A stretch of DNA of 64,000 nt from Paenibacillus catalpae (GCF_900112695.1 NZ_FOMT01000001.1:1302001-1366000), one strand, 5' to 3'. Counted from the first letter of the stretch, positions 51,260-60,281 are shown. Numbers and translations: made by a program. The notes: generated from the sequence alone by a model not told the origin.

Positions 51260-52420
51260 CTATTCTTGTTTTTCGAGGATCGAATGAACCATTCCAGCTC
51301 CATTGATGGTCAGGTTGACATCAACGGATATACTTGCCTCCTGGAACTGCGTATCCCATTGATTTCTCAGCTGCCTCCACTTCCCCGGATTGTTCTTATA
51401 AATTTCTTGGCCAAACCCCACGCTATCCACCTTGTATTTCTTCTGGAATTTAAACAATAGTTGTTGAACACGGTCTTCAACCGTTTCCTCCAACGCTTTT
51501 TTAATGATTTTCAATTGTTCCGGATCGTCGATATCGAGGGTGGAGTTATTTTCTTCTATAACCCCGGTACCCTCCAGAAGGATCTTGAATTTTATAGAAT
51601 TACGCTCAATCTTAGTTTTTATTTTACTGTCCGTATGGTTCAACATCATTCCAACTTCCCCATTATCCTTGGGTAGTTTTGTCGTAATCCGACCAAACTT
51701 CAGCTTGTCTGTTACCCACATCATCGCTAGCGTTTCATTTTCATCCAGTATGCCGGCTAATTTGAGATCTTTTAATACACCGGTTCCCGCAAATTTGAAT
51801 ATTTGCTCATTCGGATCTTTGAGATGGTCTCCCAATTCAACTGCGCCTAAAACAGGCTGGATGCCTTCACTTTGATTCATAATAAAAAAGTCCCTCAAGG
51901 TTACGGCTAAATCGTCTCCAGAAATTTGCATTTCATTAACTGCCTCTATCGGTACTTGCTTTAATGGGTATTTCAATTCAAGAATATTCCGCGCTTCGCC
52001 ACCCTTAACCAACACAAGATAAGTCTTTAGGCGGTTTCTCGGGTCATGAGTAAAGACATCGAGCAGTGCATCATGAATACCCTGCTTGGCCAAACGCTCA
52101 CTTATAAGCACAACACTGCGATGAGAGAAAAATAGTCGACGAGAGCTTTTTTTCTGAAGCGATCGATGAATTTCCGTTCCGTTTTTCCCCGTTGCCGTTA
52201 TGACATAAAAATTGCCCATGTGACCGCTCCCTCCACTGCTGCCTCCTCCTTCTTTTGGTCCAGGTATGGCGATTTGCAGAGTACAGAGAAGCTTGCCATC
52301 CTCCGTCAGGTCTAAGGCAGTACCGGTCACAAAGGCAAGATCATTAATTTCCATGCGATCCCAACATCCGCTCACGATGAACATAACAAGGAAGAGAAAA
52401 GTACATTTCAGCGTTCTCAA
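51260..52420 (-). CDS. Spore germination receptor lipoprotein, GerC family
   Basis: 386 aa from TTG 52420, with GAGGAGGGAG inside the end of gerA and no gap. Signal and lipobox FIVSGC then WDRMEINDLAFVTGTALD, the GerC hallmark. The remaining three-domain fold includes EIHRSLQKKSSRRLFFSHRSVVLISERLA and the C-terminal VEDRVQQLLFKFQKKYKVDSVGFGQEIYK. Co-transcribed with gerA at 52421. Confidence 0.92.
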   Translation of the reverse strand: MRTLKCTFLFLVMFIVSGCWDRMEINDLAFVTGTALDLTEDGKLLCTLQIAIPGPKEGGGSSGGSGHMGNFYVITATGKNGTEIHRSLQKKSSRRLFFSHRSVVLISERLAKQGIHDALLDVFTHDPRNRLKTYLVLVKGGEARNILELKYPLKQVPIEAVNEMQISGDDLAVTLRDFFIMNQSEGIQPVLGAVELGDHLKDPNEQIFKFAGTGVLKDLKLAGILDENETLAMMWVTDKLKFGRITTKLPKDNGEVGMMLNHTDSKIKTKIERNSIKFKILLEGTGVIEENNSTLDIDDPEQLKIIKKALEETVEDRVQQLLFKFQKKYKVDSVGFGQEIYKNNPGKWRQLRNQWDTQFQEASISVDVNLTINGAGMVHSILEKQE

Positions 52421-53950
52421 TTAATCTCCCTCCTCATGTTCAGGTGTTATCTTATAGCGAGACTTCATGCGAATGGGCAGCCTGATAAGAACATCCTTAA
52501 AGGCAGACATCTTAAGCGGAGTGACCGGAGAAAAGTAAAGAGCTCCGAAGGAACGCAGCGAAGTCACATGCAGCATAATTCCTAGAAAACCTAAAACAAT
52601 GCCATAAAGGCCTAATGTACCCGCCAATATTAACACGGGAAAACGAAGCAGCCGGATCCCGTTTCTTAAACTGTATCGCGGAGTCGTAAACGTTGAAATC
52701 CCGGTGATAGACACGATTATGACGACCGGAGCAGATATTAAACCGGCCTGAACAGCTGCCTGTCCGATGACGAGACCCCCAACGATCCCAATCGTAGGAC
52801 CGATCTGTTTAGGCATGCGGAGTCCGGCTTCCACCAGGGCCTCAAACATGATTTCCATTAATAGCGCTTCGATCATCGCTGGAAATGGAACGGCTTCCCT
52901 TGAGGCGGCAATACTCAGGACCAGATTAGTGGGAATCATCTCTTGATGAAAGGTCGTTATGGCTACATACAGCGCAGGAGCAAATATGGCAAAATGGATA
53001 AACAGGAACCGAACCCATCGGACAAAAGTAGCGATTGGCCAACGAATATAGTAATCTTCACTGGACTGAAGTCCCGTCCAGAACGTCATTGGAACAATAA
53101 GCACGTAAGGACTCGTATCAACAAGAATAGCTACTTTTCCTTCGAGTAATTCAGCGGCCACCACATCCGGACGTTCCGTACTATGGACTTGGGGAAATGG
53201 TGAATACGGCTGATCCTCAATAAACTCCTCGATATAGCCGGAATCGAGTACTCCTTCTACTTGAATGGAGTTCAATCTCGCTCTCACTTGTTCAACGACC
53301 GATTCCTGGGCGATTCCTTTGAGGTAGGTCATGACGAGACAGGTCTGAGAATAATCTCCCAACGTAATACTCTCCGTCTTTAACTTTGGAGTTTTGATTC
53401 TGGCGCGGATCAGCCCCAGGTTTGTTGAGAGATGTTCAATGAAACCCTCTTTAGGGCCGCGAATGACCGGCTCGGAGGAAGGCTCTTCAATACTTCTTTT
53501 GGCTAATCCCGGAATACAGACGGTTACCACTTTGCTGCTTCCTGCCGTCAGTATCGCCGCGTGACCTTGAAAAAGCTTCGAAACGGTTTCGGATATATGA
53601 TCAGAGACGCTCGTAGTTCCAACAGAGATGAGTTCACTTGTAAGCTCTTCTGCATTTACATGGCATTCATCCTGCGCTGAACTCGTCACCAGCGGCTTTA
53701 ATACATGCTCTTCAAGCAATTGGTTATCGATCAAGCTATCTATGTAAATAATAAGCCATTTACGGTTATGGTTGACGTCGATCCTGCGGTATTCGATATC
53801 AAAACAATCCTCGAACATTTCTTTGATACAGCTTTCGTTCTGCTCAATATCCGAAGTAAACGTTTTATCCATATCTTCCTGCAGGATGGAGCTTTTGTTT
53901 TTGAGAATTTGTTTGTATCTGGTGGTTGTTCCTCTTTTAAACCTCCTCAT
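52421..53950 (-). CDS. Spore germination receptor subunit, GerA family
   Basis: 509 aa; GGGGAGGAG before ATG. It has the family marks PVIRGPKEGFIEHLSTNLGLIRARIKTPKL, YLKGIAQESVVEQVRARL, FPQVHSTERPDVVAAELLEGK, QSSEDYYIRWPIATFVRWVRF, and the membrane region with EALVEAGLRMPKQIGPTIGIVGGLVIGQAAVQAG. The N-terminus has a lysine-rich extension (KRGTTTRYKQILKNKSS) about 25 residues longer than in the other GerA. Expressed from the sigma-G promoter at 53999-54028. Confidence 0.93.
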   Translation of the reverse strand: MRRFKRGTTTRYKQILKNKSSILQEDMDKTFTSDIEQNESCIKEMFEDCFDIEYRRIDVNHNRKWLIIYIDSLIDNQLLEEHVLKPLVTSSAQDECHVNAEELTSELISVGTTSVSDHISETVSKLFQGHAAILTAGSSKVVTVCIPGLAKRSIEEPSSEPVIRGPKEGFIEHLSTNLGLIRARIKTPKLKTESITLGDYSQTCLVMTYLKGIAQESVVEQVRARLNSIQVEGVLDSGYIEEFIEDQPYSPFPQVHSTERPDVVAAELLEGKVAILVDTSPYVLIVPMTFWTGLQSSEDYYIRWPIATFVRWVRFLFIHFAIFAPALYVAITTFHQEMIPTNLVLSIAASREAVPFPAMIEALLMEIMFEALVEAGLRMPKQIGPTIGIVGGLVIGQAAVQAGLISAPVVIIVSITGISTFTTPRYSLRNGIRLLRFPVLILAGTLGLYGIVLGFLGIMLHVTSLRSFGALYFSPVTPLKMSAFKDVLIRLPIRMKSRYKITPEHEEGD

Positions 53951-53998
53951 GAAAGCTCCTCCCCGTTGGCCAGATCACCCATTTATAATCCATTCCCA

Positions 53999-54028
53999 TA
54001 GTATGGATAGGGAATCTCAAATTATTCA
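53999..54028 (-). promoter_or_regulatory. Sigma-G promoter of gerA-gerC
   Basis: Minus strand: TGAATA (54028-54023), 17 bases, CATACTA (54005-53999). Both boxes match the forespore sigma-G consensus fully; 49 bases before the gerA start. Expression in the late forespore is predicted. Confidence 0.82.
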
Positions 54029-54057
54029 GATTGGAAGTGCTGCGATCAGGTTATAAA

Positions 54058-54098
54058 ACAAAAAATCCGCCTTACCCTTCTCAGGATAAAGCGGATAT
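54058..54098 (-). terminator. Terminator overlapping the tetR 3' end
   Basis: Minus-strand ATCCGCTTTATCC / GGGTAAGGCGGAT hairpin followed by TTTTTTGTTTT. The stem begins within the last codons of tetR. Confidence 0.8.
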
Positions 54099-54650
54099 TA
54101 AATCCTCGGCAATTCTATTAAACCTGCTTGCGTCCCGGAAGCTTCTTGCAAGCAATTGCCCACCTTGCAGGGTGGCAAGGAATTGATGGGCTCGCACATC
54201 TGCGGTACCTTTGAACTGTAGATGACCTTCACTCCGCCCTTGCTCTAATACCTGTTCCAGCCATGATAAATTAGCGGTGAAGAACTGGGCTAACGCTTCA
54301 CGAACTTTCTCCGGTAAGGTGGACAGGTCGCTAGACAGCATGACACTGAGACAGGTGCAGTAATCTTGTACAGGCGCTTGATAAATCAGAATGTATTTGC
54401 GCAATTTGTCCAAATAATTCGGAGTCTCCGAATCGATCTGGGCAGCGGTAGCGTGAAACTGCTTGAGATACCGTACAATGAGCGCTTCTCCCAAATCCTC
54501 CTTATTGGGAAAATGGTAATGAATACTTGCCGTACGTATCCCTACTTTTTCTGCGATATGCGCATAGCTGAAACCGTTAAACCCGAATTCCTGTACATAC
54601 GACTGAGCCGTATCCAGAATAACTTCTGAAGTATTTTTTGATTTCGTCAT
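54081..54650 (-). CDS. TetR/AcrR-family transcriptional regulator
   Basis: 189 aa; AAAGG before ATG. Helix-turn-helix FGFNGFSYAHIAEKVGIRTASIHYHFPNKEDLGEALI (about 20-56). C-terminal domain with YCTCLSVMLSSDLSTLPEKVREAL, a pattern of the TetR_C_37/YxaF-like group that often controls multidrug or quinone genes. A dyad overlapping its own ribosome site (54661-54677) matches the palindrome found before the SDR and NIPSNAP genes at 59.3 and 60.3 kb, so it is the likely repressor of that regulon. Confidence 0.88.
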   Translation of the reverse strand: MTKSKNTSEVILDTAQSYVQEFGFNGFSYAHIAEKVGIRTASIHYHFPNKEDLGEALIVRYLKQFHATAAQIDSETPNYLDKLRKYILIYQAPVQDYCTCLSVMLSSDLSTLPEKVREALAQFFTANLSWLEQVLEQGRSEGHLQFKGTADVRAHQFLATLQGGQLLARSFRDASRFNRIAEDLISALS

Positions 54651-54660
54651 ATGGTTATTC

Positions 54661-54677
54661 TACCTTTTAGTAGATTG
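54661..54677. promoter_or_regulatory. TetR operator candidate (self)
   Basis: TACCTTTTAGTAGATTG agrees with TACCTATTAATAGGTAG (59329 site) at 13 of 17 positions and lies over the ribosome-binding region of the TetR gene. Confidence 0.5.
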
Positions 54678-54685
54678 TTTTTCGA

Positions 54686-55858
54686 TTATTCCGCAAGGGT
54701 GAGCAGCTTCCGCTCGGCACTGCCGATACCCAGAGGCAGACTCAATGCCCCCAATAAGACGATAAATGCCGCCCCGATTAAAGCCATGAGATAGCTGCCA
54801 TTACCCGAGATCAAATGACCTGCAATGAGCGGTCCGATGATTTGCCCCAAGCCGAAGAAAGTGGTTAATAACCCTATCGTTTTTCGATTGTTCTCTGGAT
54901 ATAGATCCTTGGCAAAAGCGACAAACAACATCGTGATGCCCATAAAGGTTGCTCCAAACAAGAGAGCGCCAATGAGTATGGAGGCTTTAGAAGGCAATAG
55001 CACCGGAATGGCAATACCGATGGATTGCATGAGCATCGCGACCGTCAAAGTCCATTTCTTCCCCCATCGGGAGGCAAGCATCGACCATAGGATGCAAGAA
55101 GGCGCTGCAGCGAGACCAACCAGCATCCAGCTAAGCGACGCCATATTCGGTATGCTCGAAACGGTCTTTGCGTACGCTACGAGATAGGTGCCCGTTACAA
55201 TGTAGCCCAAGCCTTCCAGGCCATAAGCAATCATCAGACAGATCAATATCCGTCGAACAGCGGAAGATGGATATTGCGGAGGATAGGTCACCGTCTTTGT
55301 ACCGGAATGTCTACCTCCTAACGAATACCAGGCTGCCAGACCCAAGATCAGACTGATCAAACCTAGGCCTTTCCATACGTCGATCCAATCGCCATTTCCA
55401 TTTCCGGAAAGCAGCGGGACCGAAAATCCGGTCAGTAGGATGCCTGCCCCTACCCCTCCGTAAAATATGCCGGCTTGTATCCCGGATAAACGATCCATGA
55501 CTATGCTGGAGGCGATGACAAATACAGCCGCGCTTGCAAGACCAGATAAAAACCGAAGCCATAACCAAGCATCCAGACTGTTGAATTCCCCCATTCCCCA
55601 GGTAGTCGCAATACTGATCATTAACCCGGCGAACAACAGTATGGAACGGTTTTTAACTTGGACAAGCGTCAAAACAAATGCGCCGATTAAATATCCCAAA
55701 TAATTGCTGGAAGCCAGATAGCCCGCACCGGCCGCAGAGAACAGATGATGCTCCATCATAATCGGAAGAATCGGAGTGAAAGCGAACCTTCCGATTCCCA
55801 TAGCGACCATCATGGCTGCTATGCCTCCGAGGAGAACCATCCATGTGTGACTTCTCAT
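54686..55858 (-). CDS. MFS transporter, YbfB/YjiJ family
   Basis: 390 aa from ATG 55858 (AAAGGAGG seven bases upstream). Twelve spans; the N-terminus MVAMGIGRFAFTPILPIMMEHHLFSAAGAGYLASSNYLGYLIGA is characteristic of the YbfB/YjiJ family of exporters. Faces away from the LysR gene at 56002; TetR follows 35 bases downstream in the same direction. Exported compound unknown. Confidence 0.88.
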   Translation of the reverse strand: MRSHTWMVLLGGIAAMMVAMGIGRFAFTPILPIMMEHHLFSAAGAGYLASSNYLGYLIGAFVLTLVQVKNRSILLFAGLMISIATTWGMGEFNSLDAWLWLRFLSGLASAAVFVIASSIVMDRLSGIQAGIFYGGVGAGILLTGFSVPLLSGNGNGDWIDVWKGLGLISLILGLAAWYSLGGRHSGTKTVTYPPQYPSSAVRRILICLMIAYGLEGLGYIVTGTYLVAYAKTVSSIPNMASLSWMLVGLAAAPSCILWSMLASRWGKKWTLTVAMLMQSIGIAIPVLLPSKASILIGALLFGATFMGITMLFVAFAKDLYPENNRKTIGLLTTFFGLGQIIGPLIAGHLISGNGSYLMALIGAAFIVLLGALSLPLGIGSAERKLLTLAE

Positions 55859-55951
55859 ATGCATTCCTCCTTTCTTTTCGATTCGATGGACAAGCCTATT
55901 CAAGTTACTGCGAGTTTGTTATCATATATAATTAAATAATAATGAATTTCA

Positions 55952-55968
55952 TATCTCATTTTTTGATA
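55952..55968. promoter_or_regulatory. Possible LysR box between MFS and lysR
   Basis: TATCTCATTTTTTGATA is a dyad of TATC/GATA with the inner T-N11-A form, in the 143-base gap between the divergent start codons. The T run makes it partly fortuitous. Confidence 0.35.
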
Positions 55969-56001
55969 CCTAGGACATTCATTACTACATAGGAGGCTAT
56001 T

Positions 56002-56877
56002 ATGGACATTCAGTTGCTCAAAGTATTTTCCACCACCGCCAAGGAAGGGAGTATCTCAAAGGCGGCTCAAAAATTAAACTTTGCCCAATCCAACGTCACT
56101 CATAAGATTCAGCAGTTGGAGGCCGATTTACAAACCCTGTTATTTTACCGCCACAATCGAGGGATCACGCTAACCCCTTCCGGGCAAATCCTGGTTTCCT
56201 ACGCGGAGAAGATCCTGCATGTCATTCAAGAAGCCAGATCGGCTGTTGGAGACTCTTCCGTTCCAACGGGCCCGCTCTATATCGGGTCATTGGAAACCAC
56301 TGCCGCCGTTCGGCTACCCGTTCTGCTCACCAAATATCATGCCGATTATCCGGCCGTCGATTTCAATCTCATTACCGGTCCTACGGAGCGGCACCTTCAT
56401 GCCGTTCTTCGTTATGAGCTGAATGGAGCATTCGTGGCCGGCCCGGTAGAGCATCCTGAATTGGTTCAGGAGAATGTGGTTGATGAGGAACTGGTGCTTG
56501 TCACTTCAGCCTCCCACCCTCCCGTTCAGACCGTTCATGATGTGCAGTCACGAACGCTGCTCGTATTTCCAAGCGGATGTTCCTACCGGGCAAAATTAAA
56601 TCAAATGCTACACGACGAAGGTATATTGCCCGTTAAGCTGATGGAATTCGGATCGCTTGAAACCATCCTCGGTTGTGTTGGGGCCGGCCTTGGCATTTCT
56701 CTGCTGCCGCATTCCATCGTATCCGAGCAGGAACAGCAAGGCCAAATCCGCTGCCATAAGATCGCGGGCATGCATGCCATCGTCACAACCGTCTTTATCA
56801 GACGCAAAGACGCTTTAATAACACCTGCCTTGTCCACCTTCCTGTCGGAGATGCGAGCCCATTTCAATAAGGATTGA
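56002..56877 (+). CDS. LysR-family transcriptional regulator
   Basis: 291 aa; AGGAGG before ATG. Winged helix MDIQLLKVFSTTAKEGSISKAAQKLNFAQSNVTHKIQQLEADLQTLLFYR (1-50) and an effector domain (90-285). Similar to CzcR/YtlI-type regulators. Divergent from the MFS exporter and convergent with the nitronate monooxygenase; either or both may be its targets, the former being likelier by layout. Confidence 0.9.
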   Translation: MDIQLLKVFSTTAKEGSISKAAQKLNFAQSNVTHKIQQLEADLQTLLFYRHNRGITLTPSGQILVSYAEKILHVIQEARSAVGDSSVPTGPLYIGSLETTAAVRLPVLLTKYHADYPAVDFNLITGPTERHLHAVLRYELNGAFVAGPVEHPELVQENVVDEELVLVTSASHPPVQTVHDVQSRTLLVFPSGCSYRAKLNQMLHDEGILPVKLMEFGSLETILGCVGAGLGISLLPHSIVSEQEQQGQIRCHKIAGMHAIVTTVFIRRKDALITPALSTFLSEMRAHFNKD

Positions 56878-56888
56878 CGGCTGGTGCA

Positions 56889-57965
56889 TTAATGGATTAT
56901 AGCTGCCGCCTGATTCATAATGTCGTCAACGATTTGTTTGGCTGTTAGATCAGCCGTCAGCATCCTCGTTCCCTGCCCCGCCCATAAGGACAAATACTCC
57001 GCCTGCTGCTTCTTGCCTGCCGCATTACGGATATCGCGTGTGACGGTATTTTGTGTAGGAAAGGCAAGAGGAGCGATGCCGCTTGCTTCCCATTGCTGAA
57101 TAAAGGCATTTTTGATTCCGCGGGCCGGTCTTCCCGAGAATGCTTTGGTGAGCACCGTACTTTCTTCGTCACTCTCAAGCAAAGCCTTTCGATATGCCTC
57201 ATTCGTTCCGGCTTCAACGGCCGTCAGGAAGCGGGTTCCCATCTGCACCCCTTGAGCACCAAGTACCAAAGCGGCCGCGACACCTCGACCGTCCATAATA
57301 CCGCCTGCCGCGATTACGGGAATCGTCACGCGGTCTACAATCTGAGGGACAAGAGCCATCGTTCCGATATTCGCTCCCATGGGATGTACATCAATGGCAA
57401 ACGTACCGCGATGGCCGCCTGCCTCGCTGCCTTGAGCAACGATGGCATCACAGCCATTCTCCTGCGCAAGCAGTGCTTCCCGTACGGTCGTGACCATGGA
57501 CACGACCTTCAGTCCAGACGATTTGGCCGCCTGCATGAGTGGAGCAGGCAATACACCGAACGCCGTGCTGATTACCGGCACCCTCTCTTCCAGCAGCACT
57601 TCAAACTGCTCCTCGAACCAATTAGGAGTATGCACGTCATTTACCGCTGAGATTGGAATATCCAGTTGATTACGAAATTTGTTCAGCTCGCTCTGAACCT
57701 CTTGCATTCGCGAATGGTCATCACCGGGTCGAGTGACAAACAAATTGACTCCAAAAGGTGCCGCGGTTAACTCCCTAATGCGGCGGATAGCCGTTCGGAT
57801 ATCTTCCGGCTCCATGTAGGCCGCCCCCAGAGTGCCAAGTCCGCCCGCCTCTGATACGGCTGCCGTCAGTTCAGGTGTAGAAGGACCGCCTGCCATACCG
57901 GCAAGAAAGAGTGGATATCTGATTCCAAATTGTTCGCACAGAGCGGTCTGCAGCGAGATGTGCAT
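56889..57965 (-). CDS. Nitronate monooxygenase (FMN-dependent)
   Basis: 358 aa. TIM-barrel 2-nitropropane dioxygenase family: GIRYPLFLAGMAGGPSTPELTAAVSEAGGLGTLGAAY, FGVNLFV, AQGSEAGGHRGTF (catalytic His and phosphate-binding Gly) and AAGGIMDGRGVAAALVLGAQGVQMGTRFL (FMN). AAAGGAG before ATG. Oxidises alkyl nitronates such as propionate-3-nitronate, a toxic plant metabolite, to aldehyde and nitrite. Transcribed alone. Confidence 0.92.
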   Translation of the reverse strand: MHISLQTALCEQFGIRYPLFLAGMAGGPSTPELTAAVSEAGGLGTLGAAYMEPEDIRTAIRRIRELTAAPFGVNLFVTRPGDDHSRMQEVQSELNKFRNQLDIPISAVNDVHTPNWFEEQFEVLLEERVPVISTAFGVLPAPLMQAAKSSGLKVVSMVTTVREALLAQENGCDAIVAQGSEAGGHRGTFAIDVHPMGANIGTMALVPQIVDRVTIPVIAAGGIMDGRGVAAALVLGAQGVQMGTRFLTAVEAGTNEAYRKALLESDEESTVLTKAFSGRPARGIKNAFIQQWEASGIAPLAFPTQNTVTRDIRNAAGKKQQAEYLSLWAGQGTRMLTADLTAKQIVDDIMNQAAAIIH

Positions 57966-58060
57966 AAGGGTTCACTCCTTTATCATCGAATCCGCATCCT
58001 GTTGCCGTGTATCTTCCTACAAGAAGTATACCTCCAAACTGCAATCGTGAATAATATAGA

Positions 58061-58105
58061 AACATGCTATCTGATATCCCAAATTGAGATATCAGATAGC
58101 ATGCT
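58061..58105 (-). terminator. Long palindrome between NIPSNAP and nitronate monooxygenase genes
   Basis: Perfect 16-bp arms CATGCTATCTGATATC / GATATCAGATAGCATG with a 9-base loop. The minus strand continues TTTCTATATTATT, so it is the likely terminator of the NIPSNAP gene (stop 58142). Confidence 0.7.
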
Positions 58106-58141
58106 AATCATTCGATAAGGGTAAGCGAAATTCCTACAGCC

Positions 58142-58465
58142 TTATACGGTTTGGAAAAATGGAGCCTTATTCATATAGATAACTTCAATTTTTTCATACA
58201 GAGGACCGTTTGCCTCCGTTTTCTCCACAAGGGCCAACCATTCGGGATCACCCAAAAAGGCCTGGAAATTTCGTTCGCGCGAAGCCATGTCCGGATGCTC
58301 AAGAATGTAATACAAACGGTTTTTCGAATCGTCCGCGTCCACCCAAAACTCCGTTACTTTCATATCGTGCTCCGTAAAAAGTCTTATCGTATTGTACTGG
58401 AATCGATCCAGTAACGTCTGCATTTGACCCGGTACCACGTCATAGATCCGAAGCTCATACAGCAT
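58142..58465 (-). CDS. NIPSNAP-family protein
   Basis: 107 aa, a single ferredoxin-like dimeric alpha/beta barrel domain. LYELRIYDVVPGQMQTLLDRFQ and VEFWVDADDSKNRLYYILEH match the NIPSNAP pattern. Paralogue of the protein at 59929 (same start MLYELRIY and an aligned EWxxL end), each half of it conserved. GGAGATGAGG before ATG. Role of bacterial NIPSNAP proteins is unclear. Confidence 0.85.
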   Translation of the reverse strand: MLYELRIYDVVPGQMQTLLDRFQYNTIRLFTEHDMKVTEFWVDADDSKNRLYYILEHPDMASRERNFQAFLGDPEWLALVEKTEANGPLYEKIEVIYMNKAPFFQTV

Positions 58466-58562
58466 GATTCCTCATCTCCTCTTCTCCATTTTGGTTACCC
58501 GAATAAGTTTCACCTGTTTGATGCAGGTTAAACCTGTCCGGCGCTTGTGATCTGCTTCACTC

Positions 58563-59306
58563 TTACCATTGACCGGCGTTTTGACCGCCATCAACATGAA
58601 TAACCGCTCCTGTTACGAATTGGGCCGATTCCAGGTAAACGATAGCGTCAACAATTTCCTGAGCTTCGCCCATTCGTCCCATTGGGTGTAATTTTGACAA
58701 GAAGTCATGGGTTTCTACCGCATGCATTGGCGTCTTGATTACACCTGGTGCTACTGCATTTACGCGAATACCCTTGTCCGCATATTCAATTGCCAGCGAC
58801 TTCGTTGCTGTCGTCAAGCCCCCTTTGGTCAATGCGGCTAGTACCGATGGAACGGATTTAATCGGCTGTTCCGAGGCTCCGCTTGCTGTGATATTGACGA
58901 TGTGTCCGGAACCCGATTTCAGCATCTCCGTTACCGCACGCTGTGTAATATGGAAGAACCCGGCCACATTGGTGGACAATACGGATTCAAACTCTGCTTC
59001 CGTGTAGTCGTGGAATGGTTTCGCCAGAAAAATGCCCGCATTGTTCACCAATGTGTCGATACGGCCAAAACGCGAAAGTCCTTCGTCGATTAAACGTTGC
59101 GCGATTTGGGGATTTGAGATGTCGCCGGCAACATAGGCAACGTGTACGCCTGTAGGATTGATTTCCTTGGCAGCATCAACCAGTGCCTGCTCGCGACGGC
59201 CATTAAGGACAACATTAGCTCCTTGCTTTACCAGTTCGACGGCTACAGCTTTACCAATCCCGCTGCTCGCACCTGTAATGACGGCTACTTTACCTTGAAA
59301 TGTCAT
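58563..59306 (-). CDS. SDR-family oxidoreductase
   Basis: 247 aa from ATG 59306; the ATG three codons earlier has only one base after GGAG. TGASSGIGKAVAVELVKQG, NNAGIFL, INITASG (Ser) and VLAALTKGGLTTATK: the catalytic YxxxK Tyr appears replaced by Leu/Ala (A-L-T-K), so the Tyr is missing and activity is doubtful. C-terminal VTGAVIHVDGGQ. Behind the perfect palindrome at 59329, so under TetR-type control. Confidence 0.85.
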   Translation of the reverse strand: MTFQGKVAVITGASSGIGKAVAVELVKQGANVVLNGRREQALVDAAKEINPTGVHVAYVAGDISNPQIAQRLIDEGLSRFGRIDTLVNNAGIFLAKPFHDYTEAEFESVLSTNVAGFFHITQRAVTEMLKSGSGHIVNITASGASEQPIKSVPSVLAALTKGGLTTATKSLAIEYADKGIRVNAVAPGVIKTPMHAVETHDFLSKLHPMGRMGEAQEIVDAIVYLESAQFVTGAVIHVDGGQNAGQW

Positions 59307-59328
59307 ATTTTTCATTCTCCTTTTTTAA

Positions 59329-59344
59329 TACCTATTAATAGGTA
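59329..59344. promoter_or_regulatory. TetR-type operator palindrome upstream of SDR
   Basis: TACCTATTAATAGGTA, a perfect 16-bp palindrome, 23 bases before the SDR start. A 14/16 copy lies at 60282-60297 and a weaker relative at 54661. Confidence 0.65.
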
Positions 59345-59366
59345 GGTAATTAACTGAAGTCTTCCC

Positions 59367-59906
59367 TTAAGCGTACACGACCGGCTTAACTGTTTTTAAA
59401 TAATGAACATAGTCGATTCTGCTCTGTGCCAAACGTTCATCAGAAAGGTTAGATACATCGTTCAGCGTAAAGTGAGGCAGATAAGAAGCACTGATAAAAT
59501 GAGCGGTAGCTTCAATTGGACGCAATATTTCTTGTACGGTAAAACGATTAAACCCGGCCCGTTGATACGATTCTTCGGAGCCATATGTCGAGACCGCTAC
59601 GCCAATTTCTTTGCCTTTTGTTTTATCGCCATCCGGTCCAAATGCCCAGCCATATTGCAAGACGGAATCAAACCATTTTTTGAGCAAGGCAGGCGTGCTG
59701 TACCAGAACAACGGGAATTGGAAAATAATCCGGTCATGCGCTTCCACCAGCTGCTGCTCTTTTGCTACATCGATATTTTCATCCGGGTAAGCTTTATATA
59801 GTTCGTGAACGGTAACGTCACCTTGATTTTTCAGTTCTTCTACCCAAGCTTTATTTACGCGGGATGCTTCCATATTCGGGTGAGTTACGATTACGAGTGT
59901 TTTCAT
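59367..59906 (-). CDS. NAD(P)H dehydrogenase (quinone), flavodoxin-like (KefF/YwrO/MdaB type)
   Basis: 179 aa from ATG 59906 (AAAGGAG upstream); the longer in-frame ORF is not supported. MKTLVIVTHPNMEASRVNKAWVEEL, IFQFPLFWYSTPALLKKWFDSVLQYGWAFGPDG is the hallmark FQFPxxWYxxPAxLKxW of the NQO1/KefF family; FMN or FAD-dependent two-electron quinone reductase. Encoded just after a NIPSNAP gene (gap 22 bases) in one operon. Confidence 0.92.
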   Translation of the reverse strand: MKTLVIVTHPNMEASRVNKAWVEELKNQGDVTVHELYKAYPDENIDVAKEQQLVEAHDRIIFQFPLFWYSTPALLKKWFDSVLQYGWAFGPDGDKTKGKEIGVAVSTYGSEESYQRAGFNRFTVQEILRPIEATAHFISASYLPHFTLNDVSNLSDERLAQSRIDYVHYLKTVKPVVYA

Positions 59907-59928
59907 TGTTAGTTGCTCCTTTTGATTG

Positions 59929-60258
59929 TTATTTGTTTTTGTTTTCGAAAAAAGATACATCTTTCATATAAATACTCTCTTGCTTGGCCACCAAGGGTCC
60001 GTCAAGCTCTGTCACCCGTCTCAATTCGATCCATTCAGGATCATTGCGGAAACGGTCATAATTCAAATTGCGCAATTCCATATTGGCGTGCTCGACAATA
60101 TAATAGAGACGATTATATGTCTCATCGAAATCTTCCCAGAACAGTGTCACCTTCATGCCATGCTTCATAAATAAGTCAATAACATGATTCTTGAACCTGT
60201 CTTGAATGACCTGCATCTTGCCCGGATGTATATGATAGATGCGCAACTCGTACAGCAT
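59929..60258 (-). CDS. NIPSNAP-family protein
   Basis: 109 aa from ATG 60258 with GGAGG upstream. MLYELRIYHIHPGKMQVIQDRF, VTLFWEDFDETYNRLYYIVEH and NDPEWIELRRVTELDGPL align with the protein at 58142. First gene of the NIPSNAP-quinone reductase operon, behind operator 60282-60297. Confidence 0.86.
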   Translation of the reverse strand: MLYELRIYHIHPGKMQVIQDRFKNHVIDLFMKHGMKVTLFWEDFDETYNRLYYIVEHANMELRNLNYDRFRNDPEWIELRRVTELDGPLVAKQESIYMKDVSFFENKNK

Positions 60259-60281
60259 CGCTTCACCTCCTTCTGATTTTA

